Source: Epiperipatus broadwayi (lineage: Eukaryota > Onychophora > Udeonychophora > Euonychophora > Peripatidae). Taken from it: a stretch of 64,000 bases of DNA. The stretch covers positions 436,001 to 500,000 of the forward strand of contig JAQFVV010000448.1 of NCBI GenBank assembly GCA_028023455.1. The letters are read 5' to 3'. Within the stretch, counting starts at the first letter, position 1. Each line of letters starts with the position of its first letter. This document shows, piece after piece, positions 1-11,648 of the stretch. A program made the position numbers and the translations under genes. Under the pieces are notes generated by a model. That model searched no databases and had not been told where the DNA came from. It saw only the letters and a list, made by a program, of their open reading frames with translations.

Positions 1-700
1 TCAAATAACAAAAAATAAATCGACTAATGAAAGTATTTGCTAAAATGTAGGTTTTAAATTGGGTAACTTTATATTTTTTATTTGTTTCACTCTTTAAATA
101 TTTATAATTATTGCTTTTTTAACAAATCATCTATTAATTTCTGTTTATTTTATTTTCTTTTTTTTACTTTTGATAGTTTTTTAAGTTTCTCTCATAATTA
201 CAGCACTTCTACATAACTGAACTTAATCTTTAAACTGGTCGTCGTAACCCTCCACCATTTTTTTTATTGGTTTGAATCTCTTAAATTACCATTTTTTTTC
301 TAATTATCCACATATCTTTTTTCTACAAAATGGCATTTTAAACAAAATATTTATCAAGCTTTGCTTTTTAAATATAATTTCATTGAACTCCAAAATAATT
401 TCTTACCTTTATTAAAGCTAGTCTAGCCATTACCATGCGTATTGTATTTTTTAAATCATTACTTCAATCATAAATTTTCTAACTTTTCAAATCTCTATAA
501 CTTCTTGTTAAATATGCAATATTTTTATTCCATCATTTACAATGCTTAGTTTTATTTGCATTTATTATTATTTCAAATATTTTACAAATGCTTTTTATTC
601 AGCATAACATTTTCTTTAGTTTATTCTCATTTGCAAGTACTACTACCATATCATTAGCAAATGAACATTTTATTTACAATGCTAATTCCATCTTCATTAA
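1..700 (-). mobile_element. LINE reverse-transcriptase relic (palm/C-terminal part)
   Basis: Reading the - strand from about 670 downwards gives SFANDMVVVLANENKLKKML, then after a stop a stretch ending INANKTKH. This is the A-D-D box region of a non-LTR retrotransposon reverse transcriptase (usual form YADDMVLLA...L..ML) followed by the N.KTK motif, with the second box residue changed from D to N. Stops and frameshifts follow downstream, so it is a dead fragment. Its - strand upstream neighbour may be the RT fragment at 3240-3620, about 2.5 kb away, where an intact element would have under 300 bp. The 98-codon + strand reading frame at 588-884 lies antisense to it and is not a gene. Confidence 0.6.
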
Positions 701-3240
701 ACAAGACTTAAATGAAACAATATTCAGTATGCCACAAGCTGATGAGCCATTATGTACCAATGGAAAAATTGATAAACTTATCAGTTTGTTAGCATGCCAT
801 TATATATTGAATGGAAAAATGATAACAAGCTATACTGACATCTTTCTCATTAAACATGATAAAGAAAAAAATTATTTCATCTAGCACAACATTGTACAGA
901 AACTGGATCATTGCTAGAATCACAACATTGTCATCTATTGACATAGTTGATTATTCAAAGTACAATCTCAGTGAAATAATACTAATAAAATGTTTATATT
1001 TCCCCTAAATTCCTACCATAAAAATATTGTCTAGTGAAAATTTGTTTATTTATTTTTTAAGAAAAATGCTTCTGAAACATCCAGATCATTTTCAAATTTG
1101 AAGGATTGATTTGCTTATTCCTATTTCTTAAATATTTTTTTATCCACTAAGTTACATACAATCTTGCATCAACTGGACAACTTGCCACTTGTCTTTTATA
1201 CATCAGATGAATCACAATCACATATATAAATATAATGTATGCTGTGTCACTGATTGATAATAGAACAAAAGTGAATATAATTATGATTTTTAAAATTTAA
1301 AAGAAAACGTTAATAAAAAACAAATTAGCATATGATAAAGAAATTTGAAGTGCAAAAATCATGTTGCATTTATATGCAAATACATAAATCACTCATATAG
1401 CATTTATATTTACATATGACTGGCTGGGTTTACTTACTTATTTAACTGCTCTTCTATCTCTTCAGAGATTTAAAGATATATTATATAAAAATTATTTATT
1501 AATTATATGCAGTAAGTTAATGGGATGTCTTTTTAAATTAACAATTTAGATTCTTCATTATCCACATAACAAACAAACAAAAAAAATACTAAAAAAAAAA
1601 AACAGAACTAAAATAAATGTTGTAAAATCTTAGAAGAGAAAAAAATAATGTTGAACAATTATAAAATACTACTTCTATTATTAAATTATTGCAAACTATT
1701 AAAAATATTGTAGTTTACTGTAATTATTGAAGATTATAAATTATAATTTAAACCAAGCTCTTCCAAATATTTTCACTATTAATATTATTTGCTTTATTTT
1801 TAATGTGCATGGAATAAGTTTGAAACATACACTTTGAATAGTATGGCCAATCCTTCAAAATTTATAGGTTCTTCTGCCAAGTATTAATTATAGAAATAGT
1901 TTTAATGAATTTTAGTTTTTGAGTTTAAATTTTCTTCATAGCACCAAATTTATATCAATAATTTTGCTACATTTTGGTTAATCTGTATGTCTTTTGTTGG
2001 AAGATGGGCTATCATCTCAGGAACACATCTAATCATATAGAGCAAACAGAGACATGCTATAAAACATTGTTAAGCTCTTTATTTAATGCTCCATTATCAG
2101 TTTATATTTTCAGTTAGTAGAACTGAGATTTGATATGAGCACATTATAACATACATGTGCTGAATAATTGTTACAGTGACAATTTTAAAATGATAATTTA
2201 CAATTTTCAATACTGGCTTAGCTTGATTCCAGGAATAATTTAATATCAGCTTTTTTCTTGCAGTAATCTCTGATAAGTTCTGCATATTCAATGCCTTCAA
2301 ATATCAGGTCCTTTCTCTCTTAACTAACATTAGCAGCTAACTTCACTGGCAATTGATCTGATTAGTATATGAATTTCAATTTCAACTCATTGATGTGGTT
2401 TTTAGTTTTTTGTATATCCCACATTTTTCTCACCAAATAATCTATGTTAATCTGAAATTGAAAGCAATGATATATGTTTTTTAAAAAATTATTATTTACT
2501 GATGATTTTTTTTTCTAATCAGTTTTTTTTTTTAATGGATTTATTTAATTAACAAAAAATTTAGACATGTAAGAAAAATAATTTATTTTAAAATTACATT
2601 TTAAAAAAACAACCTTTAAATCTATAACATTTGAGTTTTATAAGATTATGGCAGTCTTTTTATAAATTAATTATTAAAGTAAATAGAAGGAAATTCTTTA
2701 TATCATAATAAAGAAAAATCATTTTATAGCATCAAATTTTCATCTATCCATTAATTTCAATAATATTTAATTACCATCAGTTGGGTTTGATATATTTATT
2801 AAGAATATATAAACAATAAAGTTTTTATTTATTACTGAAGAACTGCTCTTTACTTTAAAGGTCTTGTGACTTCTCTTATTTACTTTCTGCTATCATAAAT
2901 ACTATTTTTATCTTGCTTAATCATAACACCAATTTGATTTAAATCTTCCACTCACTCCAAGTAGTTTATAATCACTTAATTGATTGAACTAGTAGTTTGA
3001 TTTTTTTTTTATATCTCATGCATAGATGCTTAAACATGTTTAAATCTCATCTGAATGTCATTATTACAATTTTCATTTTAAAGTACCTCATGTTATAACT
3101 TTGAATCTCTATTCAAAGTTAATAATAAGAATTTTAGAGTTACAAACTTTTCTAAGTGTATGATTGATTCTTTTATTTAACTCTCAAATTGACAAGTTAT
3201 ATTACTTCTAAAATAAATTATCACCATTTTGACACTTTAT
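700..3240. other. AT-rich intron sequence, nothing recognised
   Basis: Part of the VWA8 intron that precedes the first visible exon. It is low-complexity A/T sequence with homopolymer runs. A more complex patch lies at about 1980-2400, but I could not match it to any protein family in either strand. It may be DNA inserted between the two LINE fragments on either side. Confidence 0.4.
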
Positions 3241-3620
3241 TTTTAAAATTTTTTTTCATAATTTTGTTTTTTAATTTTTCATTTGGCTAAGTATATAATT
3301 TTTTTTTTCTAAATTTCTTTAGCTACTAGCTGAGATATAATGCTACTAATATAAATATTAAACAAATTTGGGGATATATAATATACTTGCCTTACACTCT
3401 TTCCATATTCATCTCTTTTCTAATAAAATCATTATATTTTACAAGTATTTTCTGATTTATATATACATCTTTCCTAATAAATATATATTTTTTTCAATTT
3501 GTACTTGTGATTTTATCTAAATTACTCTAAAAAATACTTTTTTAAGACTAAAATAAAATAAATATTAATTTTCTTTCTTTCTTTATATCTCTCAACCTCT
3601 ACACAGTAATTGCTTTTTTT
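3240..3620 (-). mobile_element. LINE reverse-transcriptase relic (VRQG...SPNLFNIY motif)
   Basis: On the - strand, about 3420 to 3290 reads KSVRQVYYISPNLFNIYISS and continues ...SQLVAKEI. This corresponds to the GVRQGC-LSP-LFN-Y block of LINE reverse transcriptases. Just upstream on the same strand DVYINQKILVKYND resembles the LY..Q...V......I..GVRQG lead-in. Frameshifts and stops show decay. It may be the 5' half of the relic at 1-700, since order and strand agree. The stretch from 3620 to 5212 beyond it is AT-rich with no feature recognised. Confidence 0.6.
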
Positions 3621-5212
3621 GTACTTCTGTCTTTTCTAAAGAAAGTTATCTGCTGCTTTTATCCAATTTTTGTGCAGCTCTATAATGGAAATATTGCAAA
3701 AGTAAAATTAATTAAATGAATAATATTAGATATTTTTATATTTGTAATAACAAAATCTAATTTAAAGGTTATTAGAAAATTAAAGTAGACATTTTTTATG
3801 TTAAACCTTATCCTAAGTATTTTTATAGAAATTCTAACAACGGTAACCAGTATTATATTTAAACAAGATTATTTTAAATAAAGGAAAATGATAAAGTTAA
3901 CAAATAATATGGGTATCTATTACCTTTAATCATTCGTTTATTTAATCCTTATAAATAATACATTTTTATTAAATGATTTCCAGTAATATTTTATCATAAA
4001 GTTGCTTAAGATTTTTTTAAAATAATATTATGAATTTGGCAATGTTGAACCTTTTAAAAATAAATTATTTAAAATGATGTCTAATTGCATATTATCTAAA
4101 ATTACAAAATAATTATCCAGATTTTTTTTTAAAAAAAAAAAAAATTAAATTCAACTAATTAAAACAATTCTATTTAAATAGTAATAATGATTGAATGACT
4201 ATTGCTTGGGAGGTCATAAGAAGTTTGAGCGCTGGAAACAACAGAGTAAGGTGCAAATCATGGAGCTTACTCTAGATTGATGAAGATTCATGAAGTTAAT
4301 ACAATTTCAAAACTTATTTAATAGATATATTATAAATGTTGTTGATAAAAATTGCTTCATTTTTCTGCTTAAATAATTGTTTTCTCTTTTTACTATTCAA
4401 TAAAATCATCACTGTATTGACTGTTTTTGTTTTCATAAGTATTATAATATTAGTTAGATGTCCTTGAGATTTATCATAATTTGTACTCTTGTGATATTAG
4501 TTCCCAATAAAGTATCAAAATAAGCAATCCATATTTTACTTGCCTTTATTATGATTAAGTTTTTGTGATTCCATATTATGCTTTAAAATTTTACTTTGTT
4601 ATTATATAATATCTGTATAAGTTTGTAGACAATCTTGTAAATATTGTTTATTAATCAAACAAAACTTAAAATAATAAAATATTCATCAAACTATTAACAA
4701 TATTCTAAAACATTATTAATCTGATTCATAATAGGATGGATGTGTTTAAAATAATAATAACTAAATAGAAAATAAATTATTAATTATTTTTACTTTTATT
4801 TATAAATAATTATTTTTAGAATATTTTTAAATTTTGTTGAAATTAAGGTAAATTCATCCTGCTCAGTTTTGAAAATAAAATAAAATATGGCCATTCATCA
4901 TGTTGTGATTTAAATTCACTTTTAGAATATAATAACAATCCAATGGTGTAATATTAATCATTATTAAATGATAATAATTTGTTTAATTTTTCAAATTTCT
5001 ATTGAATAGGTAATATTTATTGCTATATAATTGGTTTATTTTCATTTATTTGTATTGTTTTTAAAAAGTAATATTTCACATTTAAGAAAAAAAGTCAATT
5101 CTTTTTTTGCTTTTCACTTGGTATATTTTTTCACTAGTTGAATAATAAAATATTTTTTCATAAATTGAATAATAAAATCTGTTTTATAAATAATGAAAAA
5201 ATTTAATTATAG

Positions 5213-5326
5213 GTTAGTTCATGACAGGGAGCTTCAGTTATTTGATGGCAGTAGATTGATACGATGTGACAGGTTTGAAGAACTTAAGACTACTCTTGGT
5301 TTGACTGATGAAGAAATGAATGCACG
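5213..5326 (+). CDS. VWA8: VWA8, internal exon a
   Basis: First visible exon of a VWA8-type gene. VWA8 is a large mitochondrial AAA ATPase with dynein/MoxR-like AAA modules and a C-terminal VWA domain. The exon starts after ATTATAG with the last base of a codon and reads LVHDRELQLFDGSRLIRCDR, then FEELKTTLGLTDEEMNA. It ends two bases into a codon before GTTAGT. The LVHDREL.L.DGSRL block is close to the vertebrate protein as I remember it and lies late in the first AAA module. The adjacent ATG at 5193 belongs to intron sequence, because the acceptor AG at 5211-5212 follows it, so this is not a gene start. Upstream exons lie outside the window. Confidence 0.9.
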
Positions 5327-5445
5327 GTTAGTTTTTTTGATGATGCCCATAATACACCTTATTTTTCTGATAATGTAAAATGTGGATCATAAAAAATATA
5401 TTATTACAATATAATAATAAATATTTTTTCATTTATATTTTGCAG

Positions 5446-5614
5446 ATCAATTTACAAAATTCATCCATCATTTAGGATTATTGGACTAGCAGAGCCACCT
5501 ACTATAGGTCAAAGCACTGGTAACTGGTTAACTCCAGAACTCTTAACAATGTTTTTTTATCATCATATGAGACCTTTGACCATGGAGGAAGAAAGTGAAA
5601 TAATCAAGAAAATG
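5446..5614 (+). CDS. VWA8: VWA8, internal exon b
   Basis: Follows a 119-bp intron (phase 2; GTTAGT donor, TTTTGCAG acceptor). Its first base completes an arginine codon, then 56 codons run to the donor GTAAAT. Diagnostic segments are SIYKIHPSFRIIGLAEPP (the IHPSFRII.LAEPP sensor-1-like stretch of AAA module 1) and NWLTPELLTMFFYHHMRPL, both strongly conserved across VWA8 proteins. The exon ends on a codon boundary (KKM), so the next intron is phase 0. There are no frameshifts or stops. Confidence 0.93.
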
Positions 5615-7195
5615 GTAAATTTCCTATCTAGGCATCACATAATTTCATTACTTTATTTTCCTGGATGCTGTTTTCATTCACATAGATTTATTAACATCTA
5701 ATTTGATCACACATTTATGATGAATTTCTAATGATTTGATTTTTATTCATATAGAAAGAACTATTTCTTTATGTCCATTTATTAACTACTTTATTTATGT
5801 TCTGATTTGTCATATTTAAGGTTCAAACTTAGCCAACTTGCTTGCTCAGCTATTTATTTTTTAAATTAGTTTTTAATAACTCATTAATAAGCTGCATTCC
5901 AGAAGAATGATATAAATTAAATGAAGTAGTACTTTACACAGTTTTCTTTACCACTGTCTTATGAAGGGCAATAAAGTAATAGCGATATGTTACCTATTTT
6001 ACTTTTTTTACCAAAAGATCAAAAGTATTTGTAAGTGTAGCAAGTAAAATATATAATAAATAAACAACTAGTTTTAGAATCATATAAGTAAAGCTAATGA
6101 ATTGGTTTGTAGTAGAACTTAAGACTGTTTAAACTGCCATACAAATTCCATTATTCATTTATTAAATTATTGTTTACATAATTGGATAATCTGTGTAAAT
6201 AGATTTTACCATAATCTAAGAAAATGGTAAATAATTTTTTTTTTTTTGTTATTTTGTAGGTATCTGAAAGAAACTAAAAAGTTTTAAAGATGAGGGAATG
6301 AATTTATTTAACAGAAAAAAGAAATTTTACTTCAGAAATTAAATGTTAAATTAATATGTTAATGATATATTGATTAATGATTTTAAACAATAATTAAACT
6401 TTATTGTGTGTTAAAATGTTGGCCTATTACTGTGTGCATTACATTTTCTTGCATATTGTAATGGGATATTTTTAACTATCACCAACCCTGCATACGTTTG
6501 TAGATAATATTGTTTACACATATAATCTTACGATGCTTTGCTTCGCAGAATAGGACATGGAATAAATTAACAGAATAAATAAATTTAAATATTATTGGTT
6601 TATTAATTTATAATTAAAAATCATTATCATTAATAAACAATATTAAAAAAATTTTCTCATTTCTTATACACTTTAATGCAATCTTTTTTATATAATTCCT
6701 TCTTTATAAATAAAACAAAATTAACATAACATAAAGAGATTACCTTATGATCTTAAAATTAAAAAAAAAAAAATAATGAAATGTAATAATGTTTATTTAT
6801 TTAAAGTTTTTTTTTTTTTTAAACCATTAGTTAATTGTTCAATTTACATCTGTAAATTAATACCTAAAATATATTAGTAATTTAATTTAATAAAAATAAA
6901 ATCTAAGGCAATGATAGTGACTAAAATAAAATAAGCATGCTCATATAAATAAAGATCTGTTCTACATTTGGGGAATCTAAACTTATTCCGATTTATTTCC
7001 AATTTAGACATGATATGGACTAATCTCATATAGTAAAATATATGCATTTCAATATATAGTAAAGAATGAATCATTTATTTATAAATAATAAAAAAATATA
7101 TATCTGAGTTTGAACATAATAAAGCTGGTAGTTACTCTTATCTTTGTAGGAAGCTTCTCTAAATTAAAAATATATGCATACAATTAAAAAATATC
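5615..7195. other. Intron 2, proximal part, nothing recognised
   Basis: Start of the 6.9 kb intron between exons b and c. It holds AT-rich sequence with poly-A/T runs (about 6236-6246, 6764-6774 and 6810-6820). No protein similarity, RNA gene or paired repeat was recognised. A somewhat more complex patch lies around 6420-6560. Confidence 0.5.
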
Positions 7196-7696
7196 GGTAC
7201 TAATCGATTCGACAGACCAGCCATCTGGTGGTGTTCTTGCTCTGCTAAAAACCCAGAAATATGCCATTTGACACGGCCCAATATTTCTGTATTTTTGCAG
7301 AGAAACTTATGGCCATAGAACAGTACTGTTCATATTAGCCGCTGCAGGTGTATATGGCGTTGTACACAAATATTATGGCCCGCTAATGTGCTTCACAATA
7401 CTATGCAAATACGCACACTTAACAGGTCGCTATCATATGATGTGAGGGTATAGGGAATTCAAGTGACCATAACTGTTGTAATATGTATTCTAATTAAAGA
7501 TCTTACCCCTTACTTGACATACTATTTGATACTAATAATTGTAAGATCATCGCCGGGCTTCCCTACAAATTTTGGAAGGTGGAAAAATTTGCAAAAGCTG
7601 ATGGCCAAACTCATGCGAAAAGCCATGTAAATAATGAGACAAATAAAATGTCTGAGGTTGTACGTAGTTTTGGAAATCATCAACTTGGTTTGATCA

Positions 7697-8130
7697 GTGA
7701 CGACAAATTATTTGTCAAACACCCCCCACCCCCCAAAAAAAGAAACATTAAAATAAGATCAAAACTTTTGACTTTTTCAACTTTCGCTTTTTTGTTTTAT
7801 TTTACAAAAAATACGGCGACTTTTTGGTTTGGCTATACGGTGATTTTTATTTCGGCTTTATTTGTATACCACTGATATACTAAAACTTTTCTTTTTAAAA
7901 CCAATTTTTATTATCCTTTTTTTAAAAATAAAAACAAACCAAAAATAACTTTTGACTCTATCTTTTGTCTCAGTGATGACAAATTATTTCTCCCCATCTT
8001 CCCCAAAAAAGTTAAAATAAGATCAAAACTTTTGACTTTGTTCAACTTTCATTTGATTTTTTGTTTTTAAAAGACTGTAACTATATGGCGATTTGTTTTT
8101 GGCTTTATTTGTATTACGCGATGTCTATTT
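7697..8130. repeat. Internal tandem duplication (about 272-bp period) in the TIR element
   Basis: The segment beginning CAGTGACGACAAATTATTT at about 7697 and running through ATAAGATCAAAACTTTTGAC to GGCTTTATTTGTAT recurs at about 7969 as CAGTGATGACAAATTATTT and onwards. Both copies pass through a C-rich run, a TTAAAATAAGATCAAAAC box and a GGCGA..TTTT..GGCTTTATTTG box. The copies have diverged by indels. The 98-codon open frame at 7579-7875 spans the first copy and is not recognisable as a protein. Confidence 0.6.
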
Positions 8131-8189
8131 TGACATTTTTGAAAAGAAAATGTACAAATATTTAAATCAAATCTAGTACCGTAAACGAT

Positions 8190-8385
8190 TTACAAGAATG
8201 TCAAAATATTGGTAAAAAAAAGTCATATCAAATATCAAAATATTAGTAAAAAAGTCATATCAAATGTCAAAATATTTTTAAAAAAGGCAGACAAAATGTA
8301 AAAATATTTTAAGTAAAAGTCGGACAAATTGGTAAAAAAAAAAAATTTAATAAAAGTTGGAGAAAATGTAAAAATAATTTAAAAA
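8190..8385. repeat. Short degenerate tandem repeats inside the TIR element
   Basis: Four to five diverged units of roughly 35-45 bp follow the pattern (G)TCAAAATATT..TAAAAAA-GTC-..ATCAAAT, beginning near 8190 and ending near 8385, just inside the right terminal repeat. The units grade into each other by A-run expansion and small substitutions. Subterminal repeats of this kind are common in non-autonomous DNA transposons, where they can bind transposase; that role here is inference. Confidence 0.5.
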
Positions 8386-8939
8386 TCATCAGCCCTGGAT
8401 CGATATAATTGTGTGTTTTTAGCAGAGAAGCAACATCACCAAGCGGCTGGCATAGCGTATCGATTAGTACCAAAATATTTTTTTCCAGAAATAGTAAGGT
8501 ATTCCTATTTCTGTAGATCACTTTCCTCATTATATTCTTAATATATTTTATAATGTAAAGAAAACTTACTGAATATATGAAAATAAAAAATATGTCCATG
8601 GTATCAGTATTGTTTATCATCACATCCATATCTTATTTCTTAATCTTTTTTGGCTATTGTGCATCTATATTTATATTCATTTTATTATGATTTCATGCAT
8701 TATTGTTATTGCTACATTTTAAACAGATAAACAATAGCAACAACAAAAAATATAATTTTTCAAAACTTTCTGAGTTTTTATCATTTATCAGAGTATAGAG
8801 CAATATATCAAATAAAATGGGAAATTTTTTTTTTTATAAATAAAATACATTCATTGATATTTTTTAATATACCAACTTATTAAATGATCACGAATAATGA
8901 TTCCAACACATTTGAAATTAAACAACCATATTAAAATAA

Positions 8940-9890
8940 ATAAATATTTTTTATTGAATTGGTTTTCATATACATGTCTAATACAATCACATGCTATGCG
9001 ATGCACTATGGCTTCTCCTTTCTCAGAGTCGGGAATAGCCCAGAGAAACCTGTTAGCTACCTTACTTTCTCTTTTCATTCCCCACCTTAAGTTTTTCCCC
9101 TATTCTTCTCTATCCAGCTCTATCCCATTTCCACAACATTATTTTTATATCCACTGTATGGCCTTTATATCTAAATCCCTCTTTTTTCAAACACAGCATA
9201 AAAACCATGAACCCACTTTCTGTATATCACTTTGTTTATATTTATTTTTTCACAACTTCATTACTTGCATCCTTTCTGCTTGCAAGCATTTACATTCAAT
9301 TAACGGATGTCTAATATTTTCTATGTCTTCCTTACATATGCAGACGAAATCACCCACATTTATCTATTTGTGTATATTCCCTTGTTGCTAATGATCCTGT
9401 TTGAACCTTAAACTGTAAACTAATTTCCTTGTTATTACCATAAATTAACTCACAGCCAATATTCTGTTTACTTCTATATATATTTAAATTCTTTTTACTC
9501 TCCATATTAGTTCTCTATCTCTCCAACTCCCATTTTTTTACTAATGCAGCTATTCTTCTATTCCATTCCTTGCCACTATAACACTCAACAATTCTATTAC
9601 AATCATTCTATCTTTTGTGTAAGTATACTGACATAAAGTCTTTATTCCAAATCTTATGCATACTGTATTACCCTTTCTCACCATCTTGTTGTCTGTCCTT
9701 TACTCATAGCCCAATTAAATACTATTTTGGCTATTCTCTTAATATCCATAAATTGCAATCTACCGAACATTTTCATTTTGCATTTTTCATCTCTCATATA
9801 AAAACTTACCCATCCCCTCTCTCCTTGCATTGCCTTCTTTGCCGTCCACACATCTACATCTAATGCATGACCCTTGTATGTATCAACACT
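8940..9890 (-). mobile_element. LINE 3' fragment (copy A of the APE-type family)
   Basis: This segment aligns along most of its length with 15320-16110. The shared blocks are GAGAAACCTGTTAGCTAC, ATCCCATTTCCACAA, GGCCTTTATATCTAAAT, CATTTACATTCAATTAACGG and CATAAATTGCAATCTA. The - strand near 9000-9130 reads KVANRFLWAIPDSEKGEAIV, an open C-terminal stretch. Homology stops near 9890, inside the region that in copy B encodes the C-terminal part, so this is a 5'-truncated insertion, the usual product of incomplete target-primed reverse transcription. The + strand frames at 8897-9391 and 9615-9863 are antisense shadows. Confidence 0.75.
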
Positions 9891-10441
9891 CCCTCAGAAT
9901 ATTCATTTTATATTATCATATAACCTATTTATATGTATATACTTGTTTCTCTTTTTTTTTTTCAAATATATATATATGTATTATTTTTATACAATAAATA
10001 AATGCAATCCACATTAACTACAATTGCAGAATTATATACATATATTATACACCATAAATTATATACTACTATATAAACTCCATTAAATTAAATATATACT
10101 TATACTTTATACATTAAACTAAATTATATATCATTTTTCATATATTTTTAATAACAATATGTACAAATAAAACATTATTTGTCTAGAATTAACTAATTAT
10201 TTACATATATCATATATATTAACTTACCAAAAAACAAACAAAAAAAAGTGTTAAAAAAAATTCTTAGTCCATATATATAGTAACATGTACATACTCATTT
10301 AATCCATATTAAGATGGCTACTGAAAACATGATGTAATATTTTACATTGATATATATAAATTATAGTGCTATGGTTTATATTTTACATAGATATAAGTTA
10401 AGTATTTTATATAGCACAATGTTTTTTTTTTTATAAACTAC
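9891..10441. other. AT-rich intron, simple TA-rich tracts
   Basis: Runs of TA-rich dinucleotide and short-period sequence (for example 9965-9982, 10200-10220 and 10345-10365). No gene, terminal repeat or RNA signature was seen. Confidence 0.5.
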
Positions 10442-10631
10442 AATATTTAAACAGCATTAAACTGTTGCACATGCGCTTTGGATTTTTAAATATAAAATGA
10501 ATGAATACTAAACACTTCAACCACATGATAAAGTCTTTGGAAAAGATAGTGATTGAAGTGTTTAGTATTCATTCATTTTATATTTAAAAATCCAAAGCGC
10601 ATGTGCAACAGTTTAGTGCTATTTAAATATT
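10442..10631. repeat. Nearly perfect inverted repeat, 79-bp arms
   Basis: Left arm 10442-10520 and right arm 10553-10631 are reverse complements with only about two mismatches, separated by a 32-nt spacer. The core of the arm, GCACATGCGCTTTGGATT, reappears inverted as AATCCAAAGCGCATGTGC. The high identity implies recent origin or active maintenance. If transcribed within the VWA8 pre-mRNA it would form a long double-stranded hairpin. It may be a MITE, but no clear target-site duplication was found. The open frame at 10553-10738 is accidental. Confidence 0.85.
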
Positions 10632-10742
10632 ATACATATAAGTTGAAAAGGTATTTGCTTTCTAAATATGTAACTTCACTGTATTATTTATATGTTATTT
10701 ACATTTCAATAGAAAAGATAGACTTTTATTTAACTTAAACTT

Positions 10743-10816
10743 TAATTTTATTCATGCTGGCATGCTTTCGACCTGGCATATCTATAGCAAAAGCATGTTC
10801 AGCATGATTAAAATTA
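10743..10816. repeat. Second hairpin-forming inverted repeat
   Basis: TTAATTTTATTCATGCTGGC (followed by ATGCTTT) at about 10743 pairs with AAAGCATGTTCAGCATGATT (followed by AAAATTAA), ending near 10816. About 26 of 29 positions pair, with a loop of roughly 19 nt. It lies only 110 bp from the 79-bp-arm repeat, so the two may be parts of one larger palindromic element. Confidence 0.6.
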
Positions 10817-11529
10817 ATGTTTAGTTATTTTTGTGTATTCAGCTATGAAGCTGACTACCAACAATTATCACAAAATTATTAATTACCCAAAACATTATTA
10901 AATAAGAATAAATACATTTATTTACATATTATATATATACACATCAATTATTGATCCATAGTTACTTCATATACACATTAACAATTAGTCCTTGATTTAA
11001 AGTTCTAAATCTTCAATGCTATAATCACCGAAGAAAATAAATACTGTCACTACAAGCCTAAGTGAATACTAAAAGTTTATACTCACAGTACTTAAACAGA
11101 ATCCTAATTGGCCTTCTCAGGTGTACACAAATCATAAAAGACCGGTGAGTTCTATAAACATTTTTCCTAGCCAGCTTTCTTTTGCCTTCAGAGGCATGGG
11201 CTCTGGGACATTTCCATCATTGCAGAAAAGTCTAGAGCACTTTTCCCTCAGCTTTTTTCAAAGGTCCTTATGATAGCAACAGCTACAAACATGTGATGAA
11301 TGGACAAAAACTGACAACACGCTCTTTTTTGCATGCACTATTTATATTGTTTTCTCCTTGCTTCATATTTGAAAAATTCCTATCATTCCAATGTAACTGT
11401 AAATCCATTTTACTAATGCATCTTTACAATGCTGATAAGGATCCAGCTTCTAATTATATCCATTTGCATTTCACAATAATTAGGTTCAAATATTTATTCC
11501 AGTTATTTTTTCCTAAAATAGTTTAATGG

Positions 11530-11648
11530 TGTGATTTTAACAATACACAGTTTTCTAGATATTTTAAATCCATGAGTTATATCCGGCCATGTGATTTTAA
11601 CAATACACAGTTTTCTAGATATTTTAAATCCATGAGTTATATCCGGCC
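11530..11648. repeat. Perfect 60-bp tandem duplication
   Basis: Positions 11530-11589 and 11590-11648 repeat with a period of exactly 60 bp and no mismatch that I can find. The unit begins TGTGATTTTAACAATACACA and ends ATATCCGGCC. In otherwise diverged intron sequence, perfect identity points to a very recent slippage or repair duplication, or to an assembly or consensus artefact. Confidence 0.9.

Larger units (their letters stand above)
7196..8471. mobile_element. TIR DNA transposon, non-autonomous (about 1.28 kb)
   Basis: The left end GGTACTAATCGATTCG at 7196 pairs with the reverse complement of the right end (ending GATTAGTACC at 8471). Similarity continues inward for about 55 bp through ..CCAGCC..TGGTG.TGTT.. 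to CTCTGCTAAAAAC. The flanking 8-mers AAAATATC (7188-7195) and AAAATATT (8472-8479) match at 7 of 8 positions, consistent with an 8-bp target-site duplication. The inside carries a tandem duplication and short degenerate repeats and no recognisable transposase. The TIR sequence does not identify a superfamily for me; an 8-bp duplication would fit hAT, Merlin or others. A related element lies at about 56289-57117. Confidence 0.75.

Noticed and set aside
588-884. 98-codon + strand open frame
   Set aside because: It lies antisense to a reverse-transcriptase relic and has no recognisable motif of its own.
5193-5378. ATG at 5193 as the start of a small gene
   Set aside because: The first 20 bases are intron: an acceptor AG at 5211-5212 and the VWA8 alignment begin after it, and the frame runs through the donor at 5327.
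7579-7875. 98-codon + strand frame as a possible transposase or host gene
   Set aside because: It spans the internal duplication of a non-autonomous TIR element; no catalytic or domain motif is visible.
8897-9391. 164-codon + strand frame, the longest but one in the window
   Set aside because: It is the complement of the LINE copy A coding region; the - strand reading matches LINE copy B.
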